Below, piece after piece: positions 37,413-49,194 of a stretch of 64,000 nucleotides of DNA. The number at the start of each line of letters is the position of its first letter. Positions within the stretch are counted from its first letter, which is position 1. Below the pieces are notes generated by a model. That model worked only from the letters and a program-made list of their open reading frames with translations, had not been told where the DNA came from and did no database searches. The translations under genes were made by a program, and so were the position numbers. The stretch comes from Lepeophtheirus salmonis (Eukaryota; Arthropoda; Copepoda; Siphonostomatoida; Caligidae): assembly GCF_016086655.4 (NCBI RefSeq), contig NC_052132.2, forward strand, positions 21,144,805-21,208,804. The letters are read 5' to 3'.

Positions 37413-38749
37413 GAAAAGACTAACCACATCAATTCTGTCGGATGAAAATGAACAAGGTTTTAAGTGGTGCAATTGCACAGACTCCAAAGAAATAAGTACA
37501 TCTGCAAAAAACAGGTAATTGAAAATGCCATTATAGAACAACATGCAGGAAAAATAGTTTATTTTGGTGAATAGGTTTATGTTTAGGATATATTTAGGTA
37601 ACATTAGTTATGTTAGGTGATTTTTTTGAAATTATTACATTTTATTTTAAAAAGTATATTAAAATAAGTTTTTTTGTTTATGTCTATTTTGATCAAACTA
37701 ATAATATTTATATGAAATATATAACTGGGTAGTTCAAATATTATGAAATAGGATCAATAATTCCAATGTAAGTTTTTATTAGATCTTTAATTGTTGCTGT
37801 AATTTTCCTAATATGCCCAAATTTTATCACGTCCATTCAAATTGATAACCCTTTTGGCTTACATTTTAGTATTAAAAAAACACCTGAACCTCTGGCTGCA
37901 GAGGAGTTGCATGCCGTTCATAAACCCCCACCAAAGTTACACATACCTTTACATAGACCACTATGTATAATACCAAAAAAAGGTCTAGAGTTCTGCGAAT
38001 AATGATCCACCTTCTCGACCAGATTTCGCTTGCTCAACCTATGAGCTAGGGTGTATTTTAGGATATTGAAAGGGATCCTTAATGCTCAGGGAAGTGGTGG
38101 GTAATTATCTATTTTTTGGACCAGTGGCTCACTTATACAACTGGGTTATTTTTTAATATATTAGAAGGGGTTCTTGATACTAAGAATAGTGATTGAGATA
38201 TGTTTTGATCCCTCTTAGAGACCAGCTGTCTACCTGCACAACATGTTCGCCTACGTATATTTTGCAAAATAGAATTGAGTCTCTCGTGGCAATTTCTTCT
38301 CATAAAAAAAGTTTGATTATGTGAGCACTACATATATTTTAATGGAAATATACCAGAGTATCAAGGGGGTAGCAATCAAATTGTTTTATAATCAAATCCT
38401 TAACAACCAAATTTTTAGCATTGAATTGTTTAATAATCAAATTACCAAAAATTATTTCACTTCAATTAATTGAAGTTAAAACGTCAATTGACCCACTCTA
38501 TTGGAAATTTTATAATTTAATCGGGCATTTTGCACAATACCCGCATTGATGGGAATTTTACACATTGCCTACTCTCACGTGCATTTTTCAAATTGCCGGT
38601 AGCACATACATACACATTAAAAAGACACTTAATTATTAATTAAATTTAATACCCTTAAAGAAAATTTTTGTGTTATAAGTTTGTTATAAGACCATGGGGA
38701 CATGTTGCACGAACCATCAGCATCAGTAATTGTATTCATATTTTTTTGG
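37413..38749. other. AT-rich non-coding DNA
   Basis: No gene recognised. The segment around 37980-38260 is somewhat GC-richer but has no consistent frame. Confidence 0.5.
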
Positions 38750-38933
38750 TTCGTAATCGTAAGTAATTAGTTTTTGTCAGAGTTTTGTCAGTGTAATACT
38801 ATAATCGTCGTCAGACATCGTCATTGTTTCGTCGTAGTTATCTTATATTTCGTCTTTGTCTCGTCTTCGTCATGAAAAAAAGTTTCATTAACGAAATGAT
38901 TTCGTCCCGGCAGGTTTGACTAAGTTAACACTG
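38750..38933 (+). repeat. TTCGTC-rich minisatellite, copy 2
   Basis: Same family and orientation as 34976-35270. It ends with GTTAACACTG, the inverse of the start of copy 1, followed by TTGCAA; copy 1 is preceded by TGCAAC. The two may show opposite ends of the same transposon family. Confidence 0.8.
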
Positions 38934-39039
38934 CTTGCAACCTTAACTTCTAAAAGAAAAAGAAAAAATGCATTTATTCAGTTGGTAGCAAGCTAATTCT
39001 TCCTTAATATGTAATTACTCTTAATTGAAATAGTAGATA

Positions 39040-39160
39040 ATTGTTTACAGCTTAACAAGAGCTAATTCGAATTATATCAATCAACGTTCAGAACACTTCT
39101 TGGGGGGAAAGAAGAAAACTGACAACAAAATACATGGTAAACTTTTGTATAAGTAGAATA
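39040..39160 (+). repeat. Dispersed repeat family R2, best-preserved copy
   Basis: Reads TTACAGCTTAACAAGAGC, then ATCAATCAACGTTCAGAAC, then GGGGGGAAAGAAG and CTGACAACAAAATACATGG. Other copies are at 20470, 27485 and (weakly) 29185. Confidence 0.6.
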
Positions 39161-39880
39161 AAGCTGTGATCAAGAAAAATTTTCTAGCCCAGAAATTTGA
39201 GAAATGGCGTCACCGGAGTGATTTTTTCTCATGATCTAGTGGTACATCAAGAACTAGATGCAATATGTTTGTATGCATATATGGTTATAGTATAGTATCG
39301 TTTTAAATTCGTTAGTACACCGTTACCAGAGTACCGGTATACCGAACAATACTATTGGTTGCTTGCTGTAACCAACATCTTAAAGCAACAATTTTTTTTT
39401 TGTTTTTCGCATGAACCATTTTTTTTCTTTGTTTTCTATGACCCATTATTTATCTTAAAACAAAAATATTCTTTATCGCATTCATTGTATTTTAAATATT
39501 GTATATATAATATATTTATTATTTCTCTTTACAAAATATACATTAAATGCACATTTGCATTGCTTTAAAATGATTTTCGTCTAAATACTTAATTTAAAAT
39601 ATAAATGCCACACTAAATAAACTTGTGTAAAGTGGATATGGATTTTTTCAATGATTTAATTTCAATCAAAGTGTCGGATGAATGGTTAGACTAAACAATT
39701 CTTCAAATATGTGTTTTAATTCTCAACAAATATCACTAACTTTAACCACTGACAAGGAAAAATATAGTTTCATGCATATATATTTTTAATCTTTTTTCGG
39801 TACTTAAGTACAATTATATTTCAACATGTTATTATTATGTCATGAATCACATATAATGTGGAGGAATTTTATGTTGCAGA

Positions 39881-40062
39881 GACGGTCTTAGCTATTTTGT
39901 GGCCCTATGGAAAATAGATTGCCCTACGCCCTAAATTTCAATCTGGGTAGGGATAAAGGGATCATATTTTTCTCAAACTATATTTTTTTGGAAAATAAAT
40001 ATATTTTTCAATCAAGCTGTGACCTATTGAAAGTGGTCTAAGGCCGGCCCTGTTCTGTTAGT
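39881..40062. mobile_element. Short MITE-like element
   Basis: The right end inverted reads CAGGGCCGGCCTTAGACCAC; the left end reads CGGTCTTAGCTATTTTGTGG followed by CCCTATGG. The CAGGGCCGGCCTTAG type of end is common among hAT-like MITEs. The left end is more decayed, and no 8-bp target duplication is clear. Confidence 0.5.
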
Positions 40063-41639
40063 GGAAATATAGTAAGCATGATCTCCAAACTGTAAACAAC
40101 ACTTTAAAGATTAAAAAATAGGGATAGTTGTCCCTTTCAGACGTCTCGTACCATCCCAGTTTTAAAGTAGAAGCCAAATTTTCGAACGTTATTGCTGTAT
40201 TAGTTTAAATCTACCAAAAAAGGGGCTACTTTTCAAAAAAATAAAATGTCTGTAGTTGGTTTAACGCAAACAGTTTCCCCCTTTTTTGTTTTTTTACTCA
40301 AGTAATAGACTAATTTTAATTAGATTAATTAAAGCTAATGCTATTATGCTTTTTTCATCATTCAAATGAAAAAAAAAAAACTTGTTGTATAAAAGAGCGG
40401 GATTTAATTATATTTAACTCAAAAAAAGTTTGAACTTTCTTTCAATTTGATAAGTTTTATAATTATTTTTGTGATAAATTCTGTTTTTTTTCTAACTTAT
40501 AAAAATACTTTGTTGTTCTGATATGTAATTTCACAAATGACAACTGACTTAGAAGCACATTTTTACAAACTATGTTCAAACAAATTCAGCATTCCTACAG
40601 TTATCTATAAATCAAATTAAAAAACTGCTAATATAAAACAATAAAAAAACCGCAGGAAAGCAGTTTAAATCAACAAATTTAACCTTATTTCTTGAAGTAA
40701 GATATGAATTGAATGTGTATCACATATTAGATCAGGGGTGATTAACCTGTAGTCCTCAAAAGCTTTTTTTTTGCGATCCTTTCTATTAAAAATATATAAG
40801 TTCTTGTATTTTTGAGCACTGTAAAAACGCGAAGTTGTAGGAATATATGGGCCTATAGAGCACGGATCATGACAATTAACACTTTCGAAAATCAAGGTTA
40901 TACGCCTTTGCTCTATATTATATAAGTATATGTTTACTTAAATTAAAAATTGTCGATTTTAACGTAAATATGTTCATTAAGGTTAACGTATAGTATTAAC
41001 CTATTTTTTAAGTATATTTACAATGTGATAAAATTATCAAGAATACATATCTACATTTGTGAAGGCCAGAGTATTTTCTTACATAAACGCTACTAATTAC
41101 ATACCCTTTCTATTGTTTCTAACAAAAGGTTGAGCAATTAAATGAAGTTATACTATAGCTATGTAGCCTTTACTATTTATAAGACCAGAAACTTTTTATA
41201 ATGATACTTTCCTCTCTTCAATATACATACATAGATTTTTATACACAATATATTATATTTGTAGAATGTAACGTAATCAAGAAATATTAATTTCAATATT
41301 CTAATTTAATTTGTAGACTTTTATAACGAATATTTCCATAAGGAAAAGTACAAACGTGTACAATAAATAAAATGTAGCTTTCTTTACATATGCTTTCATG
41401 TTTTTTTAATGTAAATTTATATCACCCAAAGAACTAACTACTGTAGAAAAGTAAAAAAAAATATATATATTTATAATTACATGACTAAATTAGACACATT
41501 TATCATTTACAATGTGTGACCTCCATTTAACAACAAAAATGGTATTTTTTTTTAAACGGACTTTCTCTTAGACATTTGATTTGAATAAAAACCAATTACA
41601 AACAAAAGCTGACTCCTTTTTTATTTATTATTATTTTAT
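40063..41639. other. AT-rich non-coding DNA
   Basis: No gene recognised. CAGGGGTGATTAACCTGTAG at 40733-40752 resembles a hAT-type end, but no partner was found. Confidence 0.5.
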
Positions 41640-41644
41640 AAAAT

Positions 41645-42240
41645 CGCTTGTGGCGTCAATAAAAGCCTCGATTGGACCTCAAAAATGGGAGCAGATCCTG
41701 ATGACATCAGTTTGGATTTTGTATTGCAATAGGATCTTATGATGTGTTGCTCAACTACGACCACACAAGGTGCCAAGGGATTGAGGTTTGGTGAGCATGG
41801 AGGTCAAACACTGGGTCTAACAAAGTCAAAAAAAATATCGGACAACCTGGTCAAAGTTTTCTTTGACAATGTGGCATGGAGAAGTTACTAGACAGATGGT
41901 GTCCCAGCGGTAACTTCCTTAACCCAAGACTTGATTTGTCGAGGTTTAAGAATTTTACTATCTCAACATTGTCTCTTCCAGTGTGGATTGCAACCAGGGC
42001 GCTCTGCCTTTTCCACAAATGTGGAATAAATAATTCGTTGATCGATTCCATTTTTTTTAAACTGACGTATAACACTTCTGACTTTTTAATTGAATTTCTA
42101 ACCTTTTCTTCCTCTATAATTATAAGGACAGAAGTAAGGTCCAAAATCAAGCAGAAGTTAACCTATTCTTTCCAATTGTTAGGCTATGATTTATTACATA
42201 CTTGTGGGAATAAACACAGCTCGGAGTAGTTTGTTAAATA
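41645..42240 (-). mobile_element. Internally deleted maT-family derivative
   Basis: Read on the minus strand, the 5' part matches the other copy at 46490-46740 from its untranslated leader into the transposase start (WKRQSALVAIHTGRDNVEIV, then KFLN, an N-terminal helix-turn-helix region). Soon afterwards comes DFVRPSV, a stop, then PPCSPNLNPL, equivalent to the PPxSPDLNPL block of the transposase C-terminus, with Asn where the family has Asp. About 200 or more residues, including the first two catalytic aspartates, are missing. It is non-autonomous. Terminal inverted repeats were not resolved. Confidence 0.65.
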
Positions 42241-42664
42241 ACATTAATCGTGTAGTCATTTTGAAAAAAATCAATTTTTATCCGTAAATAAATATTCACG
42301 AATTAAATTCAAATATGTATTCAAAAAAATATATATATTTTACAGAAAATTTAACGAAATATCTATTTTTTAATTCTAAAAAATATTTATTTTATCATTC
42401 CAAAAAATATCTAATTTATAATTCTAAAAAAATATTTATTTTTATTTATATTAAGATGTTCATAATTGCAAGAAAAGATCTTTAGTACCTTTTTAGACTT
42501 TCAACTTCTTGGATTATTATTATTGGTTGGTTTCGATTAATGGCTAAAAAAAGCCCAATATTGTCGTCTCATGATAAAATATAATAAAACATTACGATAG
42601 AGTATAATAAAAAAATATGGTAAAATCTAATGAAACAATATGGTAAAATGAAATGATATAATAT

Positions 42665-42945
42665 GGTGTGGAATTAAAGTAGATGTGAATTATTTTTTAA
42701 TAGTATCTGAAAACCGTAAAGTTATTCTCACCTCTTGGGAGAGACTGTTCCATATTCGTATAGTTCGATTAAAAAAGCTATATTGGAGGTAATTAGAATT
42801 TGCCGATGGCCGAACTAAGTAAAAATCGGAAGACGACGTAGTGTTGTACACCTTACTACATACTTTGGGCTTGATATTACAATCAGTCAGTCCATTAATA
42901 ACTTTAAACATCATAACTACATCCTGAAGTTTCTTCCTCTTTATA
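42665..42945 (-). mobile_element. LINE 3'-end fragment interrupted by a mariner
   Basis: The minus strand reads IKRKKLQDVVMMFKVINGL, then YNTTSSSDFYLVRPSAN, then YSFFNRTIRIWNSLSQEVR. This is the closing region of CR1/Jockey-type LINE ORF2 (RRLxGDxIxxYKIxxGL ... FFxNRxxxIWNSLP). Next to it (42560-42665) is an A-rich stretch with ATATGGTAAAAT-like repeats, as at a LINE tail. The 5' continuation lies beyond the DD41D mariner: joining 43832 onward to 42943 downward gives IFLCIKRKKLQ in frame, consistent with the LPSLxxRRLxG block. The LINE then ends within about 25 nt upstream. Confidence 0.7.
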
Positions 42946-43831
42946 AAGGGTGAGTCAAAACGAGCAGTTTTTGGATTGTAGAAATAAAACACATAAAATA
43001 TTATATTATGGTAAAAATTTTATTATGAACCGAAAAAACAATCCTTTAAAATTACTTCTAGAAAATAATCCCCTATATATGTTGGCCGCAACTAGATTTT
43101 AAATGGTTCATTCTTTCGCACCAATTTTTGATGACGCGTTCGAGCATTGTGACCGGAATCTCACGAATAACTCGCTCAATATTTGCTTCCAATGCCTCAA
43201 TCGTCGCTGATTTATCCACATAGACTTTTGCTTTTACGTAGCCCCAAAGAAAAAAGTCCAAAGGTGTGATTCACTGGGCCAAAACGTGAAATTAATTGCT
43301 CACCAAAATGATGTCCCAATAAGTTCATTGTTGAGCGCGTTGTGTGGCAAGTGGTACCGTTTTGTTGGAACCAAATATTGTGGAGACCATGTGCTTCAAT
43401 TTGAGGTACCAAAAAGTATGTTACTGGTGCGATAACGTTTGCCGTTGACGGTAACGTGTTGGCTACACTCTCGGCTACAGCCGCAATATTTTCTACGCTG
43501 GCTGTTAGATGTACGTGGCCTTCCAGACGACGGGACATCCAAGCAAGTTGCTGCCCCTTCAAATTTTTCGATTATTCTGCGAATTGTGGATTCTGAAGGT
43601 CGATTATGTGGAACATAAGTTGGGCGTAATTTGTGAAAGGTTTCTTTCACAGAACGCTGATTTTCATAGTACAATTGAACAATTTGTACACGTTGTTGTG
43701 GTGTATATTTTTCCATGAAGAATTGTAAAACAATACTGAGTAAAAATGACGTATGAATTTGACAGAACTCACGCGCGCCTATCAAAAAACCCCTACTGGA
43801 AAAAAAACCTCGTTTTGAATCACTCTTTATA
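42942..43831 (-). mobile_element. DD41D-type mariner element, internally deleted
   Basis: About 890 bp bounded by terminal inverted repeats: left TATAAAGGGTGAGTCAAAAC and, inverted, right TATAAAGAGTGATTCAAAAC, both followed by GAG. TA target sites lie within the flanking TATA. It contains a broken transposase on the minus strand and sits inside a LINE fragment. Confidence 0.85.
43073..43716 (-). pseudogene. DD41D transposase, deleted and frameshifted
   Basis: ATG at 43716. The N-terminus MEKYTPQQRVQIVQLYYENQ and ESTIRRIIEKFE is the helix-turn-helix domain of this mariner branch (DUF4817-like). The sequence then jumps from ENIAAVAESV to a block equivalent to HVTVNGKRYR, so about 110 residues, including the first catalytic Asp, are deleted. 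The second catalytic site reads FQQNGTTCHTTRST, with Asn in place of Asp. The third is intact in MDFFLWGYVKAKVYVDKS. From the second site to the third the family spacing is 41 residues. At least two frame changes occur (near 43540 and 43250). It cannot be active. Confidence 0.85.
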
Positions 43832-44694
43832 TACACAGGAAGATGAGGCACCTTTGATATTAAACTCTAAAAAAAATTATAAACATACAATCATACAGGA
43901 AATCAAATCAGAAACATTACTTCCATCACTTTTATTTAATTAGGAAAGTGGGATTAAATCCAAACACAAGAGGTGAGACAAAAATGACTTAATGTGAAGT
44001 AATCTATCGATGAAAACAAGTTCATCAAGAAACGCTCTTCTCCAAGAGAAATATGATGAATTACGAAGGAACTGACAATTTCATAACTTTTTTATAGATA
44101 TTCCTTATAAAATAAAATGTCTTCATTCTATGTGATTTAATAAGAAGCTCTCCTTCCATATTCACTAATACAGACGATTTGAATTAAAAGTTAGATCTGA
44201 AAGGAATAAAAGGAACTCTTGTATAAAAATTTAGCTCTTTTTTCGATAGAATAGATTCATACTTGATCATTGCTTTTGGAGTACTCTTTCAAATTTCACC
44301 ACCAAAAAATGAAATTTTCCGACAAAATCTTTCACAAGACGATCCACAATTCCATGATTGAATACTTAAATCACAAATGAGGGGTTTCAATGGACGATCG
44401 GATAAGTCCCTATCTCTACGTTCATGATTCATAACTTTTTAACTATAATTAATTGTTCTCTTCTACACTTGTTATTTAATAGAAGAATTATTAATAATTT
44501 ATTTTAAAAGTTCTAATATTGAGGTTGCGTAGCATGTGTCTATCCACATATTAAGGAATCCATAAATAAAGACAGGACAAAATATACTCAATTAATGATG
44601 AAAAAAAAGTGATGAAACAAGACGAATTGAAAATTTGTTGACAAAATTAACACTAAGTTGTTTGTAGTTTAAAAGAAATAAATGAAAATTGTAC

Positions 44695-44840
44695 TTAATA
44701 TAACCGAAACGCTTAGACAATGAAAATTGTCGTTTAAATAATGGAAATTGTCGCTCATATAGCAGAAACGTTAAAGTAATGTATATTGCTTTTTATATAA
44801 GAGGAACGTTAAAATTAGGGAAATTGTCTTTTACATAGTA
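44695..44840. repeat. Degenerate tandem repeat, ~60-nt unit
   Basis: Three imperfect units, each with GAAACG-TTA/GGAACGTTA, AATG, ATTG and an AAATTGTC-type word followed by an A/T-rich ATATA stretch. Confidence 0.6.
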
Positions 44841-45747
44841 TTATTTTTCTCATCCATTTATCAAATCGTCACATTTTTTTTTTTTTGAAAGAGAAAAGTC
44901 TCGTATATCGACATACCATAACATTCGTTGGCAAATACATTTCGTTTAGTTCTGGCTGAAAAAATGAATGTTATTCCTTTTAGATATTTTTTTTGAGAAT
45001 TCAACTCCATCACCATTTGGTAATTTGTAGCAGCTGTCAATAAAAATATATATTTTTTTATTTATTATAACTTTTTGGAAGATATATTTTTGCCAAATGT
45101 CTTTTTATAAATTGTTTTCAAATAAAACTAGTAAATTGAATCTTTCTGATGATGCATAGGACTAAATTTTCAATTCTACTCGAAGTACAAAAAAATACTT
45201 TAGGTTATATACCCTCTTTTTTGAGCACAAACAAATTTACAATCAAATTTTGAATATAATTAAATGTAGTAGGAAATAAGATTCACTACAGCTGGTGAAC
45301 ATAAAATTCATTCTTCAGATTACCAATTCCAAAAATGAGGCTGAGCTAAGAAATACTACGGATTTTCATATTTAATAACCCTATTCAACAAAATGAAGGT
45401 CTTGGAGCGCCCGGAGGCTGAAACCCACAATCATTATTGTTATTTAAGCCGTAGAATACGAAAATGGTCATTTAAACTTTCAACAGATATCGGTTGGCCC
45501 TTTAAACCCTCTTCAAGTTTTTAGAGTACAACTACGATTCAGTGCCATATTTCGACATAAAAATGAAAGTAAATATTAATTGATACAAACATTTTGACAT
45601 TTAAAAAATGAATTATTCATTACTTTATCTTGATTAAAATGAATAAAAAATTTATTTAACTACCAAAAAATCGAATAAAATGAAATATCTTATTTAGAAG
45701 CTAATATCTTATTTATTTATTCTTCCTGTGCTGTATATGCGAGGACA

Positions 45748-45960
45748 GGAAATTTTGGGACCAGTAAATCCAACCCAGTCTTATGACCAGTCCTTTCAGT
45801 TTTTGGGACTGATCCTTAAGACCGTCGGTCCTTGGTACTGTTAGAATTTAAACTGTTAAAAAAAAGTTGAATGACGTCACCAAGGACCAAACTTTATCAG
45901 TTTTAGGACAATTATGCAGCACTGAACTGAACTAGACTGAGACTGAGCTGTACTGCAGGT
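45748..45960. repeat. Cryptic GGACC/ACTGA-rich simple repeat
   Basis: Repeated GGACCAGT, GGACTGAT, GGTCCTTGG and ACTGAACTGAACTAGACTGA words, both orientations interleaved. It could be a decayed MITE. Confidence 0.45.
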
Positions 45961-46489
45961 TTCATTCCTTAATTAAGACGGACACACTACTACATATAGC
46001 CATTGCAGTATCCATTAAACAAGACATTAATACTTTGTTTTTGCACTTCCAACCTAAACTAAGGAACGCCATGACAAAAATATTTGAAACTCCGGTGATT
46101 GTAAAAATATGTCTGAGATATCTTTATAAAATATAAGATTAAATATGTGTCTCTTAAAAAAATGTGTTGAAATGTGTTTAGAATGGAATATTTAGGAACA
46201 ATCTTCAGAAAGTTTTGAATACGAGTATTAAACGCTTCTCATATATTATATATAATCTTGAGATAATACATTTTTACATTTATTAAATTACAACTCAACA
46301 TGCATAAATATCTTGTTTATAAATTCAAATATCTTCAAGAATATTCAGTGTTCCTATTCTTGATTTGCAATATATTTGAAAATTATGTGAAAGATACTTG
46401 AAAAGCATTTATTGATGTTTGATTTCACCAGGGGCGTTATATACTTTCATCATTTGGGGGGAAGGGGGAGCCCAAAAGATCAAACAACG

Positions 46490-46830
46490 TAATATAAATA
46501 GATTATATAGCGTGAGGCTTTGATAATAACAAACTCTGAGCAACTACCACAGCCGTACATGTGCAGGTAGGATGTTGTTTGTTGTTTTGACAGCCAGCAG
46601 AAGTTTTTGGGGTCAGTTAGAAAAATGACATCGTTCAAAGAAGTATTTATCCCACAATCGTGGAAAAGGCAGTGTGTCCTTGTTCCAATCCACGCCGGAC
46701 GAGACAATGTTAAGATTTCTTATACTTCGTCAGATTCTTTGTTTGGATATTTAAGAAGGAACTGAAAGATTCTTGGGGTGATTATGAGTAAACAGCAAAT
46801 CGTGTTGATCACAAGATAAGGTCAAACTTA
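46490..46830 (+). mobile_element. maT-family 5' fragment
   Basis: Related to the 5' portion of the deleted copy at 41645-42240 (inverted relative to it). Shared sequence runs from a leader with AACAAACT-CTGAGC into WKRQCVLVPIHAGRDNV (frames shift around 46650-46690), the start of the transposase helix-turn-helix. The rest of the transposase is absent. The minus-strand 75-codon frame is a shadow. Confidence 0.6.
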
Positions 46831-47018
46831 CTTCAAAAACGATTATATTAAATAAATAAAAAATTATGAATGTTTCATTTGGCATTGGTTTTATTGAAAT
46901 CGGATGATTAGTTTAGGAGAAAATCAATTTAAAAAATGAAGATGATTGTTAAAAAAAGGACACAACCAATATATCTAATATCAAAAATATTAAGGGTTTC
47001 AGAAACTTTTTTTTTTTT

Positions 47019-47393
47019 TTGGGGGGCTTGACCCTCAATTTTTCACAAGGACAGTTTACAATAAGGTATGTAATTCCAATACAAACTTTCCCAAGCCAAA
47101 TTTTCCAAAAGCCGAGCTTTCTTAGATCCCAGCTAAAGTACCATCAACAATGCCATGCAATTAGTGTAAAAAGGTCATGTGTCAGAGTTTTTGAAGAGAG
47201 CAGAAAAGCTAAGACGAACCTAAACATTAATTATCTGAGGAGCAAGGTGAAGAGGGCTCGCTCTTTCCCACTAAGAATTAATTGTCCTATAGTAATAGGC
47301 CGAAAAGTATACCAACTATCCCCGCTAGTTTCTGATATGAATCTTTCATTACAAAATTTCAAGTTGAATTGTTGTAGTTATCATGTAAGATGA
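47019..47393 (+). CDS. 124-codon open frame, unrecognised
   Basis: The frame opens immediately after a T/G homopolymer stretch and reads LNFSQGQFTIRYVIPIQTF, then KPSFLRSQLKYHQQCHAISV, then VFEESRKAKTNLNINYLRSK, ending at TGA. It is rich in Lys, Arg, Ser and Asn and lacks a signal peptide or membrane helix. It is the longest unassigned plus-strand frame, and local GC is higher than in the flanks. No family or domain is recognised. The reverse strand also looks protein-like but carries stops. It lies between the maT fragment (46490) and the Gypsy remnant (48220), so an old transposon piece is a reasonable alternative to a real exon. Confidence 0.25.
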   Translation: MGGLTLNFSQGQFTIRYVIPIQTFPSQIFQKPSFLRSQLKYHQQCHAISVKRSCVRVFEESRKAKTNLNINYLRSKVKRARSFPLRINCPIVIGRKVYQLSPLVSDMNLSLQNFKLNCCSYHVR

Positions 47394-48299
47394 CATCTAA
47401 AACGTTATTTAGTCTATTTGAAGTATATTTTCGTGTATTTACATAATATATCTATTGACAATTCAGATATACATATTTATCATCGTATTTTATTGTGGTA
47501 TTTGTTGAGGCTTATTTACATTATACAATGTCGTATAATCAGGTATCAATGAGCAAATAATCCCTATTTTAAATTTCTAAGTATTTATATATAGAAATAT
47601 ACTTAGTAGAGTTTCTCTACCAAGATCCCATTTTCCCTAAAGGTTGTTTGGGTTTGACAACTACGGGAAATCCATCATTTAATTATCTTATGATTGGAGT
47701 TTTATTTAATTAAACGTCAAATTCAATGTACATAAATCTCTCTGTTTTTATGATATATACATTGCAAATAATGTTATACGGATATATGCATCCATAATAA
47801 ATGATGCCCTACGAAGCATCAAATTGTGTGCGAGGTCACTTTTTGCCAGTGGAACAGGTTGTGTACTTTCATACAACTCCCAGCTCTATCAAAAATGAAT
47901 TCGTCCATCAATTACTATTCAGTTATTTTTTTGCGGTTTGGATCAGGTGACGGAATTCAAATTATATTTAAATTTTTTAGAGCCGAAAGTTAGTTTACTA
48001 AAACTATGGAAAATATAGTCATTTATACATCAAACACTAAAGTTCTTCTATGGAATCATCATACCCTTATATAAAAACTGATGATTTCTATAAAGAAAAA
48101 TATATTCAAATGTAAAATACAGAGCAAATCGAACATAAACACAGCGCTAGGTGACTATATTTATATAAAGGTGAGGTAGCAAGGAAATTCTACAATTGTT
48201 TTTTTTTCATTATCAAGAGAAGAAGGAAAATTTAATGACATCACTGTTGATTTTTTAGTGAATTAAAGATGTAGGCGGAAGAGGCAGAAATTTATTAAA

Positions 48300-48775
48300 T
48301 GGAATCAGAAGATTGGTTGGCCACTTTAGTCACATGTGGAGTCAGGGACGATGATGTTTACCAAAAACTTTTAGAAAACACTAAACAACTTAATTTGAAA
48401 GAGACTATTACCTTGTGCAGAACGAAACTGAATGTTAAAATGATTTAGTATTAAAGTTTATTAATATAATTTCAAAGGCCGATAATGATAAAAGTGGATT
48501 TGAAGGAAGAAGAAGTAAGAGTCAAGAAAACCCATAGATGAGATAGAGAAAATTAATATGTAGACAATGTGGATTTGAAACACATCAATACAGAAGACCA
48601 TGTCCTGCTAAAGAGACGGAATGCCAAAAGTGTAGAAAGAAAGGTCATTATGCAAAAGTATGCCGGTCTAAGAACATAAGTTCAGTATTATTCATCAATT
48701 CAGTTTTTGGATGTGAACTGAATACAATTCCAATTGATATTCTGAATGTAAATGTATTAGGAATAAAATTTAAAT
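48300..48775 (+). pseudogene. Gag remnant with zinc knuckles
   Basis: Starts MESEDWLATLVTCGVRDDDV followed by KLLENTKQLNLKETITLCR, typical of the gag region just before the nucleocapsid. After a broken stretch it shows CRQCGFETHQYRRPC and a canonical CCHC knuckle, CQKCRKKGHYAKVC (about 48623-48664). Such knuckles bind the element RNA during particle assembly. Stops near 48448 and around 48530-48560 break the frame. Confidence 0.7.
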
Positions 48776-48791
48776 ATGTGATAGTAGTACA

Positions 48792-49070
48792 ATGGCTTCT
48801 ATTGCAGGCTTAAGAGTTTACGACGATTTAGATTTACCATCAAACAAACTATGGCATCCATCTACTAGCGCCAAGATAGTCAGAGTGAACGGCTCAAGAC
48901 TGGAGGTTATTAATAGTATGAAACTAATATTTAGACTCGGTAATCGCCAACATAGAGAGATCAACTATTTTGTGAAGAATATTGGTGAGGAGGATAGGCT
49001 TTTATCACAACATGCGTGTATGGGATTGGGAATTATGCACCCAGATTTCTCTATACAATTAAAGGAATAA
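48792..49070 (+). pseudogene. Retrotransposon aspartic protease remnant
   Basis: The active-site motif is DSST, with DSSTMASIAGLRVYDDL around 48780-48830; Ser replaces the usual Gly of DSGA. The frame continues through FVKNIGEEDRLLSQHACMGL, where the LLS-x-x-x-x-x-x-LG segment matches the end of retropepsin-like domains, and stops at 49070. The upstream frame is out of register with the gag part. Confidence 0.7.
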
Positions 49071-49194
49071 TGGATTAGTCAATCGTTAGTGAATGCAAGT
49101 ATTAAACGTAATAAAACTCTAGATTTTAATATATCAGAAAAAGTCAAAATTGATCTTTTGCAAGACTTGATAGCCGAATTTTCAGATAAGTTAC

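Larger units (their letters stand above)
43832..46489. other. AT-rich DNA with local tandem repeats
   Basis: No gene recognised; see the separate entries for 44695-44840 and 45748-45960. Confidence 0.5.

Noticed and set aside
40733..40915. CAGGGGTGATTAACCTGTAG as the end of a hAT MITE
   Set aside because: No inverted partner or 8-bp duplication could be found downstream.
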